A stretch of 64,000 bases of DNA from Brasenia schreberi (lineage: Eukaryota > Streptophyta > Magnoliopsida > Nymphaeales > Cabombaceae). Location: assembly GCA_036023115.1 (NCBI GenBank), contig JAYKKT010000064.1, forward strand, positions 11,322,001-11,386,000, given 5' to 3'. The translations under genes and the position numbers were made by a program. Numbering within the stretch: position 1 is the stretch's first letter; each line of letters starts with the position of its first letter. The notes under the pieces were generated by a model. It was not told where the DNA came from and did no database searches. It saw only the letters and a program-made list of their open reading frames with translations. This document shows positions 13,830 through 24,492 of the stretch, in pieces.

Positions 13830-14455
13830 GCAAATCGAGACGGTAACGTTTCAATCGGTTCCGGTAAGAGCATTGTTCTTGTCCATAAAACGAGAAGCTA
13901 ACTATCCCCAGGAGTTGGGATCAAAGGGGTCGACGGCCCTAGCGGTTGAGAGTCCTCGTCCTCCGAGTAATTCGATCGTCGTCGAAGATCCAAGTGTCTG
14001 CTGCAAATCGGCTTCAATCGGCTGCTTTCTCCGACAAGGTAAGCTACGGGTCTGAAACCTTGACGATTTCTGCACGGATCTGAGTAAGGCGAACCAGAAT
14101 GTCGCCAAATCCGTGTTGATCTATCATTTCGAGATAGATCTGAACCTTCGCTAGCGCGATCTCGAGTAGATCGTGAAGGTTGAAGGACGATCGTCGGTGA
14201 AGACGAACAAAGTGAAGAGATCGGAGAAGGATCGTTCGATCGCCGTGTTCTGTGGATCAATCTGTAGTTGCAGAAGTTCAACTCTGCAAGAAAGATCTCA
14301 ATTATGTTGAAGAGAAGGCGAATTGATTGTAGATCCTAGCAGATCCGCGAAATTGTGATAAAGTGCTGCAGAAAATGACAATCGATCAAGAAAAGCGCTT
14401 CCTATCCAAAAGAGTTGGGGATGAAAGGAGTCGACAGCCCTAAAGTCAGAAAGAA
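13830..14455. other. CpG-rich island bounded by short direct repeats
   Basis: Base composition changes sharply to a CG-dinucleotide-rich stretch with many GATCG/CGATC words, between AT-rich flanks. A 35-40 bp block (AGTTGGGATCAAAGGGGTCG and onward, 13912-13945) recurs imperfectly at about 14411-14445. No protein or RNA was recognised. It could be a recent non-coding transposon, a retrotransposon leader or a lost promoter. Confidence 0.4.
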
Positions 14456-14626
14456 GAAGCAATTCAGCTAGCTAATCCAGGAGAGGCATAGTTTCGTGGT
14501 GCTAGGGAGCCACCCTACTGGCGGTAGAGGGGTTGAACTTCCCTCTGCTGAACATTGCTTGACTTTCAAGCTTCCTTGGCTAGTTCTTCACTAGGCTAGA
14601 TGGGAGAGGATTACAATACAATGACT

Positions 14627-14872
14627 TGGCTTGAATTTGTGATGGACACGAATTGTCACTCGACCGGAAAATTAAGCTCACGGTGCAAACCGAATGAAAC
14701 AAGAGAATCAGTGGAAAATCTTCTTATTATCTTGTCTGTGGAATAGGATCTCTCACGGAACCATGTAAACATTGCATTCTCCTTCCTTCCTTTGTTTCTC
14801 TCGACTTTGCGCTTTCTACCAATCGAATTGTAATTGTGTTGCGCTTTCTACGAATCGAACTGTAATTATGTG
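14627..14872 (+). repeat. Dispersed repeat, copy 2, with 32-bp tandem duplication
   Basis: This is the second copy of the repeat at 1031-1425. Its end contains a 32-bp unit (TGCGCTTTCTACCAATCGAA...) at 14808-14839 repeated at 14840-14871 with four mismatches. Confidence 0.5.
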
Positions 14873-15900
14873 CGCCTCGAATCAAAATTATGCATACCTA
14901 CACATACACCCTATGCCAGTCTAACCCTCTAGGTGCACTTTCAATCAAATATTATGCAATACAAATATTACACCCTCATAAAAGATGAAAGGATTGCTAT
15001 TCTCACACCCTTTTTATTATTGATATTTTTTTCTCAAAAAATATTTAAATTATCTCTCTTCACTTTCACTATTTTCTCACACTTAATTCAAGCATTTCTC
15101 TCTTCTTCCACCCAATTCAATCATGGGTCTCTCTCACATGATCTCTTTAATGTAACCATCCACATTTCATTTTTTTTTAACATGCCTTCTTTGCAACCAA
15201 AGATCACATATTTTTATGAATCTTGTCATACAAAAAACAAGGGAAAAAAAGAAAGAATAAAAAAGAATAAAAAAACAAAAAAATCAATAACAAGGAAAAA
15301 CTAACAACAATACGAATAAAGAAGAAAATAAAAAAATAAAAATATGTTTTTGATTCGAGACGCAACTCAAATGAGTTTTTAAGTTGCGAAGATGTGCATG
15401 TGCCACATATTGAGTCATAAATTTGATGTTTTCCTTATTTGGACCGAGAATAAAATCAATCAATCAAATAAACGATAAAAAATATATCAAATCAAGGAAA
15501 TATTCTACCAAATCACTATAACTTTTTTTGAATGGGCTTCTTCTCTTTTTTCTTTTCTTTTTTCCTTCAATTCTTTTCTCTTTTTTAAATTCATGGGTCA
15601 GATTAGGACCACAAGAATATCAAGATAATTTTCAAATTTTATCAAAATCAGAATAAATAAATAAAAGAATGTGTGAATAGACTACCCAATGTAATTGTCG
15701 TAGCTAAGCACCAGGCTCCACTAGCTGCTCATCAACTGCAGTGCAACTGCTTTCATCAAAATAAATCACTAAGAACCCGGCGAGGAACGCGCTTCCTTTA
15801 CTGCTTGACTGGCTTTGCAGCTTTCTTGTGGGATTACTCGGAACAGCAAAACACGTTTACTGATTCAGTGACTTCAAGCTAAACCAGCGTTAACCAAGTC
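14873..15900. other. Intergenic DNA, no gene seen
   Basis: Very AT-rich with poly-T and poly-A tracts. The stretch just before 15900 is less AT-rich but shows no recognisable copia sequence, so the retroelement that follows appears cut at about 15900. Confidence 0.45.
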
Positions 15901-17525
15901 TAGGAATTGGCTGATTTGCCAAAAGGAAGAAAAGTCATAGGCTGTAAATGGGTTCCAAAAAAGAAATATAAGGTCGATGGTACAATCAACAAGTTTAAAG
16001 CGAGGTTGGTTGCAAAGAGTTTTTCGCAAAAGGAAGGGATAGACTATGTTGAGACATATTCTCCAGTTGCGAAATTTGCATCCATACGTATAATCCTGGC
16101 AATATCTGCATATTATGATTTGAATTTACATCAGTTAGATGTGAAGACCGCCTTTTTAAATGGCGATCTAGAAGAAATCATATACATGCAGCAGCCCGAA
16201 GGATTTGTGATTGAAGGCCAAGAAGATAAAGTGTATAGGTTGAAAAAATCCCTATATGGCCTAAAACAGTCACCTCGCCAATGGTATTTGACTTTTTAAA
16301 ATGTCATTATAGAACTTGGGTTTGTGGCTAACAAACTTGATCACTGTGTTTATGTTTGGAACAGTGGGAGCCACTTTGTCATCTTATCTTTGTATGTCGA
16401 TGACATATTATTGACTGAAAATGACAATGAAATGATTGTAAAAACCAAGTCATAGTTAAACTCCAAGTTCGAAATGAAAGATATGGGAGAAGCATCCTAT
16501 ATCCTAGGTATAAAGATCTCTCGAGATAAGGATCTAGACTCTTATGCCTGAGTCAAGAGAGATATATAGACTATATCCTCAAGAAATTCAAAATGGGTGA
16601 ACCAAAGTTTGCAGATACACCTGTTGCAAAAGGGGTGAAACTAAGTAAGGCTGATTGTCCTAGTGAAGGAGACGATAAGCCTAATGTTCCTTATGCTCAA
16701 GCTGTTGGCAGCTTGATGTATGTTATGTTGTGTACAAGACCTGATATCAGCTTTACTGTTGGTCTTGTCAGTAGATATCAAAGTAATCCAGGTTGGCAGC
16801 ATTGGATAGCTGTAAAAAGGATTCTAAGATATCTGAAAGGAATAAAGGACTTGAAACTATGTTTTTAAGCAAATGAATTAGAAGTGGTAAGATACTCAGA
16901 CGCTGACTTTGCTGGGAGCAAAGATGACAACAAATCAACCTCAGGACAAATATTCTTATTTGGAGGTGGTGCTGTTTCTTGAGCATGTAAGAAACAGGGT
17001 TGTGTTGCTTTGCATACACAGGAAGCTTAGTATATTGCTTGTTGTATGGCTGCAACAAGTGTTGTCTGGATAAGCCGCTTCATACGTAATTTGAAGCTGG
17101 AAATAATAGATGAGCCGGTGGTTATCTATTGCTATAACAATGCATCAATTACTCTTATTAAGAGTGGAGCAGATTGCTCAAAGAGCAAGCATATAATGGT
17201 AAAATACCACTATGTTCATGATATGATTATGAGAAAGGAAGTATCCAATCTCATACATGCCAACAGAAGATATGTTGGCAGACCCCTTAACCAAAGGCAT
17301 AACGAAAGAACTCTTCTCAAAACATGTTAGAAACATGGGTTTGAGATATGTTATTGTATAGGTAAATAACCATACAACGGATGATTTGTTGTGTAGGAAA
17401 ATAACCACACAACAGATTCTGATTGCAATAGTAATCAGGGATCGACATAACTAGGAAAAACCTCGAGAAAGTGAGAGGAAAAATCAGTATGTCAATACAC
17501 TTGGCTCGAATGGCGAAGTGGGAGA
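15901..17525 (+). pseudogene. Ty1/copia pol relic (reverse transcriptase and RNase H)
   Basis: The 3' part of a copia polyprotein. The reverse transcriptase starts at ELADLPKGRKVIGCKWV, continues through QLDVKTAFLNGDL, LKKSLYGLKQSPRQW and the catalytic YVDDILL (about 16396). RNase H follows with a degenerate GSLMYVMLCTRPDI block and the closing ADPLTKG-like segment near 17275-17300. Gag, protease, integrase and the 5' LTR are missing. In-frame stops (16297-16299, about 16454, about 16550) and frameshifts mean no enzyme can be made. A purine tract AAGTGGGAGA just before 17526 is the polypurine tract. Confidence 0.92.
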
Positions 17526-17897
17526 TGATACAATGTAATGGCCATTCTCGGCTCTGGTAACGGTTGGACTGGCCATCCCGTCGTTATTAGAAGAGAGGCC
17601 TGATAAGTAACGGACAGTCGTTACCGAAAAATCCGATAATGGCCATCCGTTACCTCTCCCAGACGAGAGAAGCTACGAAAGAAGAATGCCAGACGACAGG
17701 AGAGCGGATACCTATAAAAGGGCATTCATTCACAGAGAAAAGATACGATACAGAAAGCTTCTCACAGAAGTGATATACAGAATACAGTCCTATACAGTCG
17801 TCAGAGAAAACCTCGCGACGTGATGAACATCTGCGTCCACTGAAAACCTCCGGCGATCATAGTACCGGAAAGGTAAGACCCCAATCTCACTCCTTCA
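17526..17897 (+). mobile_element. 3' LTR of the copia relic
   Basis: The LTR starts TGATACAATG right after the polypurine tract and ends CTCCTTCA, about 372 bp, using the usual TG...CA ends. It has a TATA box (TATAAAA at 17713-17719), so its U3-R promoter would read to the right, into the kinase fragment that starts at 17898. The LTR is richer in CpG than the surrounding DNA. The right end is set partly by where kinase similarity begins. Confidence 0.75.
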
Positions 17898-18815
17898 GGT
17901 TCAGTGGTGGCAGTGAAGCGGCTGAAGGAGGCTCACCCATCCACCCGGAAAGAGTTTGAGCAATACATGGATTTGATCGGACGAATGCGCCACCCCAACA
18001 TCGTCAGACTGAAAGCCTATTACTACGCCAAAGATGAGAAACTTCTCGTCTACGACTACCTCCCCAATGGCACCCTCTACTCCCTTCTGCACGGTACTCC
18101 CCTTCCTTCTTTGGAATCCATTTTCTGGTTAAACGAGTGCTTTTCTTACTCTGTATGTGTAGGCAACCGTGGTCCGGGAAGGACGCCATTGGACTGGGCA
18201 AAGAGGATAAGTTTAGCACTAGAAGCGGCACGGGGTTTGGCACGGATACATGAAGAGTACGCGTCGGCCGGAATTTCGCACGGCAACGTAAAATCGTCCA
18301 ACATCCTGCTGGACAAGAACGGGATCGCGTGCGTCTCCGATTTCGGCCTGGCTCTGCTACTGAACCCCGTGCAGGCGACGACGAGGCTCACCGGGTACAT
18401 GGCGCCGGAGCAGAAGGAGACAAAGAAGCTATCCCATAAGTCGGACGTGTACAGCTTCGGCGTCCTGCTGCTGGAGTTGCTCACCGGCCGCGCCCCGGCA
18501 CAGAAGAATGCACAGCCGACGGAGGTGGGAATCGACCTGCCGAAGTGGGTGCAGTCGATAGTGAAGGAGGAATGGACAGCGGAGGTCTTTGATGTGGAGC
18601 TGCTGAGATACAACATAGAGGAGGAGCTGGTGGCCATGTTGCAGATCGCTTTGGCGTGCGTGGCGGCGCAGACGGAGGCGAGGCCGAGCATGGGCCAAGT
18701 GACGAAGATGATCGAGGATATCCGGGCGGAGCAATCGCCGCTGCGCGAGGACTGGGATCATTCTCGCAATTCCATCTCTCCGTCGATCACCGAAGAAGGA
18801 AATGGGAACTATTGA
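17898..18815 (+). pseudogene. PXC1-like LRR receptor kinase, C-terminal kinase half only
   Basis: The kinase domain of an LRR-III type receptor closest to Arabidopsis PXC1 (a vascular cell-wall regulator), from the beta-3 strand to the natural stop. Visible: [13 protein letters not shown] (beta-3 lysine), [29 protein letters not shown] (HGN in place of HRD, usual for this atypical-kinase family), [28 protein letters not shown], and the tail [14 protein letters not shown] 69-bp intron (18094-18162, GT-AG) is in frame and stop-free, so a raw open frame wrongly reads through it; homologues run LHG directly into NRGPGR. Signal peptide, LRRs, membrane helix and glycine loop are absent, cut exactly at the LTR. 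The reading frame has no stop and is notably GC-rich. The first ATG is at 17967, inside the domain. Confidence 0.87.
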
Positions 18816-19390
18816 CATTTGAGAAACCGGAAAAAGAGCCGAATTAACAAGACCTCGATGCTCTACCATCTTGCTATCATATTATGCTTCCAATCTTCTC
18901 GTTTTGCTTGTATCTTGTTGAGGAACCTTGATCTATATTTGAAGAGTCAAAAGCTTTCAAGTGGTAGCCGTCGAATCCCACTAACAAGGCGACCATGGAT
19001 ATCTTCTGAGAGTGTCGATTGTAGCAAGGAGTGCTTCTCTGATGGGTAGTATTCATTATCTTCCCTCTTTTTTTCAGCATATTGCAGCACAACCCAGCTT
19101 CCGAATGAAGCCTTGCTTGCCACAGGCCGCACGAGCTATTATCTTCTCGAATAGCGGTAGAAAGCACTCACAAAGCGACGCATTCTGCTTTGAGGTCAGG
19201 GCTTGAAACTTCTAACCACAGCCGACAAATCTGCTGCCTAAAATGATCCTCCAGCAGGAAAGAAGAAGGGTTTGCGGAGTTTGATGAAGAAGGGTTTGCG
19301 AAGTTTGGTGAAGAAGGGGGTTTCTTTCTTCCTCTAGCAGGACTGAAGAAAGGTTTACGGAGTTTGGTGAACCAATGTTTGCCTTAGGTG

Positions 19391-19457
<67 letters not shown>

Positions 19458-20511
19458 ACACACACACACAGGGTTTTGCATTGCATAATCTCAATGACAC
19501 TTTGTTGTCCAAGATAACTCAACATGACCACTCGATGGATTGCCAAGCAATGCTGGTAGTAATGCACTTTTCTAGGATACGTAACGTAAGCAAGGTATTT
19601 TAGTTCCCTTGCAGAAAGGATGGAGCGTAGGCATAAGCCTCTCGACTGTACGTACCCGCAGTCATTGTGGCTCCGTCCTCTTCCACAGGCAGATTCTTCT
19701 TTCATCCGCATCCCTGTAACACACTGGTGAATACCATTTGCAGCTCTTCAGTAGTGTTTCTTCTTTAAAAGTTCAATATATTTCAGGTGGGAAAGAGGGA
19801 AAGATGGCTACATCCATGACGTATTGATGATGCAAATCCGCGATAAATCGAAGCAATTGAAGTTTGAGTTAGTCTCTGGAATCCATTTGACTGCAACAAT
19901 CAGTCCAAGGAAGTTGAGAATTAATTCCACAGGGATTACATCAACTTTGTGTGATCTGCAAAGTGGAAATCTTAACGAGCTTTTATGGCTGGTCATGGAT
20001 GCCATGCTTGTATGAATTATTTGATCTCCCTGCATGCTTTGATCACTGGTTTCCCATTGATATGATAATGACTGACCTTTCAGTTTAAAAAATCTTTTCG
20101 ATCTCGAACCGAGTATTTCCTTAACAAGTCGAGTAGAGCTTGCCTGTACTCCATTAGATCCCTAATCACTTTATTTCACTTTACTGGAACAATTTTAAAC
20201 CACAGCACAGATTGTCGCCTACAGCAATAGTAGTTCAAGCTCAACTGCTGTGACAGCAGAAGGCTTTACTTGTTTATATTGGTCTTAAAAATAGGAAATC
20301 CCAGAAAATAAGGTGCCTTAAACAAAATTGATCCACTTGCTTAATAATTCTTAGATTGTTGGCGATTAATGGTTTATGCAATTGCCATTTCCCCAGCATG
20401 TAGAGCAGATCTCGAGAAACAGATTCTATCAATTATGAACAGAATCTGTAAAATGAAGCTAGCGTCTAAATTAAAATTTATCTACAGCAATGACTGATTA
20501 TGGTCTGGCTA
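18816..20511. other. Intergenic DNA with small tandem repeats and a CT tract
   Basis: No gene recognised. At 19263-19375 a roughly 26-bp word (GAAGAAGGGTTTGCGGAGTT...) repeats three to four times imperfectly. At 19394-19454 there is a pure (CT)n run followed by a short CA run. Arg-Glu or Ser-Leu open frames across the tract are artefacts. Confidence 0.55.
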
Positions 20512-20524
20512 AAGAAAGGACATA

Positions 20525-21333
20525 CAACAACAACAACAACAACAACTAAGCCTTTTCCTGTACTAGACGGGGTCGGCTACATGGATTCTTTGTTTCCACA
20601 CATCCCTATCGTGTGTCATGTTAGCAGTTAACTCACAATAAGCTAGATCATTCTTTATTGTTTCTTTCCAACACTTTTGTGGTTGTCCTCTACCTCTTTT
20701 AATACTTTCCAAATTTAGTTTTTCTAACCTTCTTAGAGGTTCTTCTTTTGATCTTCTTTCTATATGTCCAAACCATCTTAAACGATGTTCTCTCATTTTA
20801 TCCTCTATTTGTGCCACTCCTAATTTGTTTCTAATAACCTCATTATGTATACGGTCTTTTCTTGTATGACTACTCATCCATCTCAACATCTTCATTTCTG
20901 TCACAGATATCTTTTGTACATGTTGATGATTAACTGCCCAACACTCAGAACCATAAAACATGGCAGGCCTAATTGCTGCTCTATAATATTTACCTTTTAA
21001 TTTTAATGGTATCTTCTTATCACAAAGAATACCTGATGCTCCTCTCTATTTTAACCAACCAGCATTAATTCTATGTGTAACATCTCCATCAATTCTTCCA
21101 TCACTTTGAAAAATTGACCCTAGGTATTTAAAACTTTCCTTTTAGGGAATACAATGTGTGCCAATTTTAATTTCTATGTCCTCTTAAGTAGCCAAATGAT
21201 CAAACTTACATTCCATATATTCTGTCTTTGTTCTACTAAGTCGGAGGCCTTTGTTTTCTAATGTTTCTCTCCATAGTTCCAATTTTCTATTAACTTTTTC
21301 CTTAGACTCCTCCACTAATACAATGTCATCTGC
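20525..21333 (-). mobile_element. RTE-type LINE copy A, 5'-truncated, 13-bp TSD
   Basis: The 3' quarter of the local LINE. On the minus strand it starts just after the FADD-type motif of the reverse transcriptase ([13 protein letters not shown]). It runs through the C-terminal region (ECWAVNHQHVQK, LRWFGHIERRSKEE, KCWKETIKNDLAYCELTANM), and ends in the 3' terminus with a (TTG)n tail, read here as CAA repeats at 20525-20546. AAGAAAGGACATA occurs on both sides (20512-20524 and 21334-21346), a 13-bp TSD. The ORF has stops. Confidence 0.92.
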
Positions 21334-21346
21334 AAGAAAGGACATA

Positions 21347-22160
21347 GTTGAGAAAAACCGGCGAGTCGCGCGAATAGGTGCGACCCTTCCATGAAATTCC
21401 TTTTCCATTTGACATGTTAAGTGTTGTTCTGATCAAACCTAACAGTACAGATCAACTCCATGTACTTGGATTAGTCAATTGACTTTTGAACCATTAAAAT
21501 TTAGAACCTTTCCCCTCTAAAATTCAGTGGCTGAACAAAATCTCGGATTTATACATTCCTATGCAGATATGAATTTCTTTAACCACAATGAATTTATTGC
21601 CATTGAGAAATATATCCCTGAATTATATAATGCAACTACTATTTGCAACTTAAATATGGAGTAGCTGATACATTTGGCACCACAAGGTACACATACGCTT
21701 GAATAAGAAAGTCGAGATAATCGTAGTTCATTCTTTGTTAATTATCAAAAGTTTGAGGTCTATAACATCAAAAGAACAGAAAGGTAGTACTTAGCATGAA
21801 ATGAAAATAAGGTAAAAATCTGGCAGTGCATCAGCAAAATCTACAATAGCCAAGCCCATTTAACAGCGATAATCCAATGGCATGTATTATATGCCATCAT
21901 ACGACATGATAATATTTGTGTATCAAGACAGAATTTGATCCAAAGAACTTGCATGGCTTTCATTGGTGCACTATATATATATATATATGAAAACTAGATC
22001 TTGCGATCTCAGGTACATGTATACTCATGCGCACACTTAAGTCATTATAATGATATTTTGAAAAAATATAAATAATACCTTTATTACACTCATCTCTCAA
22101 AATTAAAATATGAGCATGTATAGAAAGTTTCACTATTCAATCTCATATATATATATGTGT
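21347..22160. other. Intergenic AT-rich DNA
   Basis: No gene or RNA seen; small AT (about 21972) and TG (about 22155) runs only. Confidence 0.5.
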
Positions 22161-22164
22161 GTGT

Positions 22165-22535
22165 GTGTGTGTGTTCAAACTCCTCAAATCTACTCAAACA
22201 TTTTCGCAATTTGATTGGCATGATCAAAATTAGAGATTTGAATTAAAAGTACTTTTATATTTAAGTGTTTTTTTGTTTTACCTCTTCAACCATTCATCTC
22301 AAAGATCAAACAATTGAAATGATGAAGTAGATTTAAAGACGAATGAAATCTCAACATTTACCTCACTCTATATATATAGAGTGATAAATGCTCAAACCCT
22401 AAAAATGCTTAAATCTACTAAAAAAAATTTACAATTTGATTGACATAATCAATGGTAAATATTTTAATTAAAGATACCGTTACTTTTGTATTTTACATTT
22501 AATGTTTTTCATCTTATCACCTCAATTATTAACAA
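22165..22535. repeat. Tandemly arranged diverged repeat with a 20-bp palindrome between copies
   Basis: A segment around 22173-22265 (CTCAAATCTACTCAAAC, CAATTTGATTGGCATGATCA) recurs at about 22392-22480 with substitutions. Between them lies a perfect 20-bp palindrome, CACTCTATATATATAGAGTG, at 22364-22383. It may be one or two decayed MITEs. Confidence 0.45.
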
Positions 22536-23094
22536 TGTAACAAGGATGTCCTTTCAAGTTATTTATTGGACTTCACTCCATGTTAATACCATATTATCTT
22601 ATTCTTATATCAGTATTTATCAGCACGATCCACGCTCCTGAATCGATGTCACTTACGTAACTGCGTATACCACATTGGTATCATACAACTTTAATGCAAA
22701 ATGGTAACTCTCCTGCGGCCATCACCCTCTTCACATCGAGTCATCCAAAGTTTTACTTTATCTTTAGGCACTCGAACCCATTCAGGTTTTTCTTTGGTAT
22801 ATTCCTTTCTGCTGTTAATGGCGCTGGGAGTATGCCGCTCATTTTTCCTGTCGTCGAGTTTCGGTGTTTTCAATATTTAAGAACTTCGGCAAACTGACTT
22901 TCCTTTGTGATAAGTTAAAATATTGACAACTTGTTAGAGCTTTTGGGTTTGAATGCACTTGAATAGAAGTTTAGGAAATGGAGGCAGCTATTAACTCTTC
23001 TTCATTCATGGCCGGCATTTGCAGCGAGAATGGCAACCATTGAAGATCGAATGAAGAAGTTCTCGAGGCAACTGCATTTGATAGGTTCCTGCGA

Positions 23095-23265
23095 GGCCAG
23101 GTTCTGCACAATGGGTACGCTGGGTCTGGTATCTGGTACCATAAATCAAACAAACAAGAGTAATAGTCACTCACACATGCACCCTGCTGAGAATCAAACT
23201 TCCCACCTGCAGTGAGGGAGTCAGAGAACACTGCCAGTTGAGCCAATGCCCTAGGTGCTTCTAGA
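23095..23265 (-). mobile_element. tRNA-derived SINE (family 2)
   Basis: On the minus strand the sequence reads TGGCTCAACTGG (A box, 23234-23245), then about 35 bases later GTTTGATTCTC (B box, 23189-23199). That is the geometry of an RNA polymerase III promoter in a tRNA. It lacks a full tRNA fold, so a SINE fits better than a functional tRNA gene. No TSD fixed. Confidence 0.6.
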
Positions 23266-24476
23266 TGCTTCCGTTGATTGGCTTTTTCTTTCAATCTGCC
23301 ATTCTGGGCTCCACAAATTGTGTTCCAGAATTTGGGACTGTTATGTGGCGACCTGGGGTCTCTGTAAGGGTGACCACTGTGGTTCCTCACTGAGAAACGT
23401 TACACTGACCACCGATTTGGCTACCGGTCGATCAGTCTACAACTTTCACCTAAAGGAACGCCAAATAAAAAAATGGCGTCTCAATGCAACAAATACTTGG
23501 ACGAGCCCAGCACGCGCCTCAGTTATGTCTAAGCCGCCTAAGCTCAGGCGACGCGAGACCAATCTGCAGTTGACCCTTGCATGGTCCAAAACCAGCCAAG
23601 GTTGAACAAGGAATATCTTCAGGAACAATGCAATCAAAGTTTTAAGAACCCTTCTGTTGACAAATTTTAGTTCTTTAATGCGTTTTATTAATAATGCTTG
23701 AACAATTGGGAAGTCAATCTAACCTCAGCTAGACCAGATCCAATCTGATCTTTCCCTTTTTCTATGGCACATGGGGAGGCCGAAGTCCCCCATAACCTTC
23801 ACCTTGTGAGTCAACCTCCTAGGAAGGTCAACTATTGCTTCTTGTGCAATCTAATCTTCCACTTTAATTGAAAAAGTTGGATACACATTTTGGATATATT
23901 TTAGTGCAACTACCTGCACAAAGCAACTTAACATTTAACACCTAACAATAGTTTATCGAGTGAATAGATGGAACCAAGGATATCAATATAGAGAGCACCT
24001 AATAAGATATGATGAGAAACAAGAGTGTCTCACGCATTTTTCAAGCAATAACGAAATATGAAAGCTAATGCTGCTACACTGAATGTGTTTAACATAAATA
24101 CCAAGAGTGAACTGTAATTTTCAATAAATTAATAGAACATATCAGAAATTTGAACTCCAATATCGAGAAATTTTCAGATGAAGGAACTAATCCTTTACCA
24201 ACTGGGCTCCTATTTTAACAACAAAATAAACAGATTTTTTCTTTATAATGAGAACAGAGTGATTCTGTGGGAATCAGAATGTAATCAATCTGTAATCCTC
24301 AATAAAACTGTAAATGACTAAAGAAGACGAAGCAAAACCTACAAAAGGGATTGTTGGAAAACATGTGACATACTTGATGTTAGGATTTGGAAGAGATCGG
24401 CATGCCATCACACAAGTGCCAGAAAACAATAGCATTGCCGAGTCGCTACTTCATTAAGAGTTAATTGTTTTTTATA
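23266..24476. other. Intergenic DNA, no gene seen
   Basis: Mixed-composition then AT-rich sequence with only short, unsupported open frames. Confidence 0.5.
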
Positions 24477-24492
24477 CTCTTCTAAAATACCT

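Noticed and set aside
13898..14281. 127-codon antisense frame in the CpG-rich island
   Set aside because: Overlapping frames are open on both strands because of composition; no recognisable protein.
17904..18815. A continuous 303-codon kinase ORF
   Set aside because: The stretch 18094-18162 is a 69-bp GT-AG intron without stops that homologues lack; the true coding length is shorter.
23189..23245. Functional tRNA gene on the minus strand
   Set aside because: A and B boxes are present, but the arms do not form a full cloverleaf by eye; a SINE is more likely.
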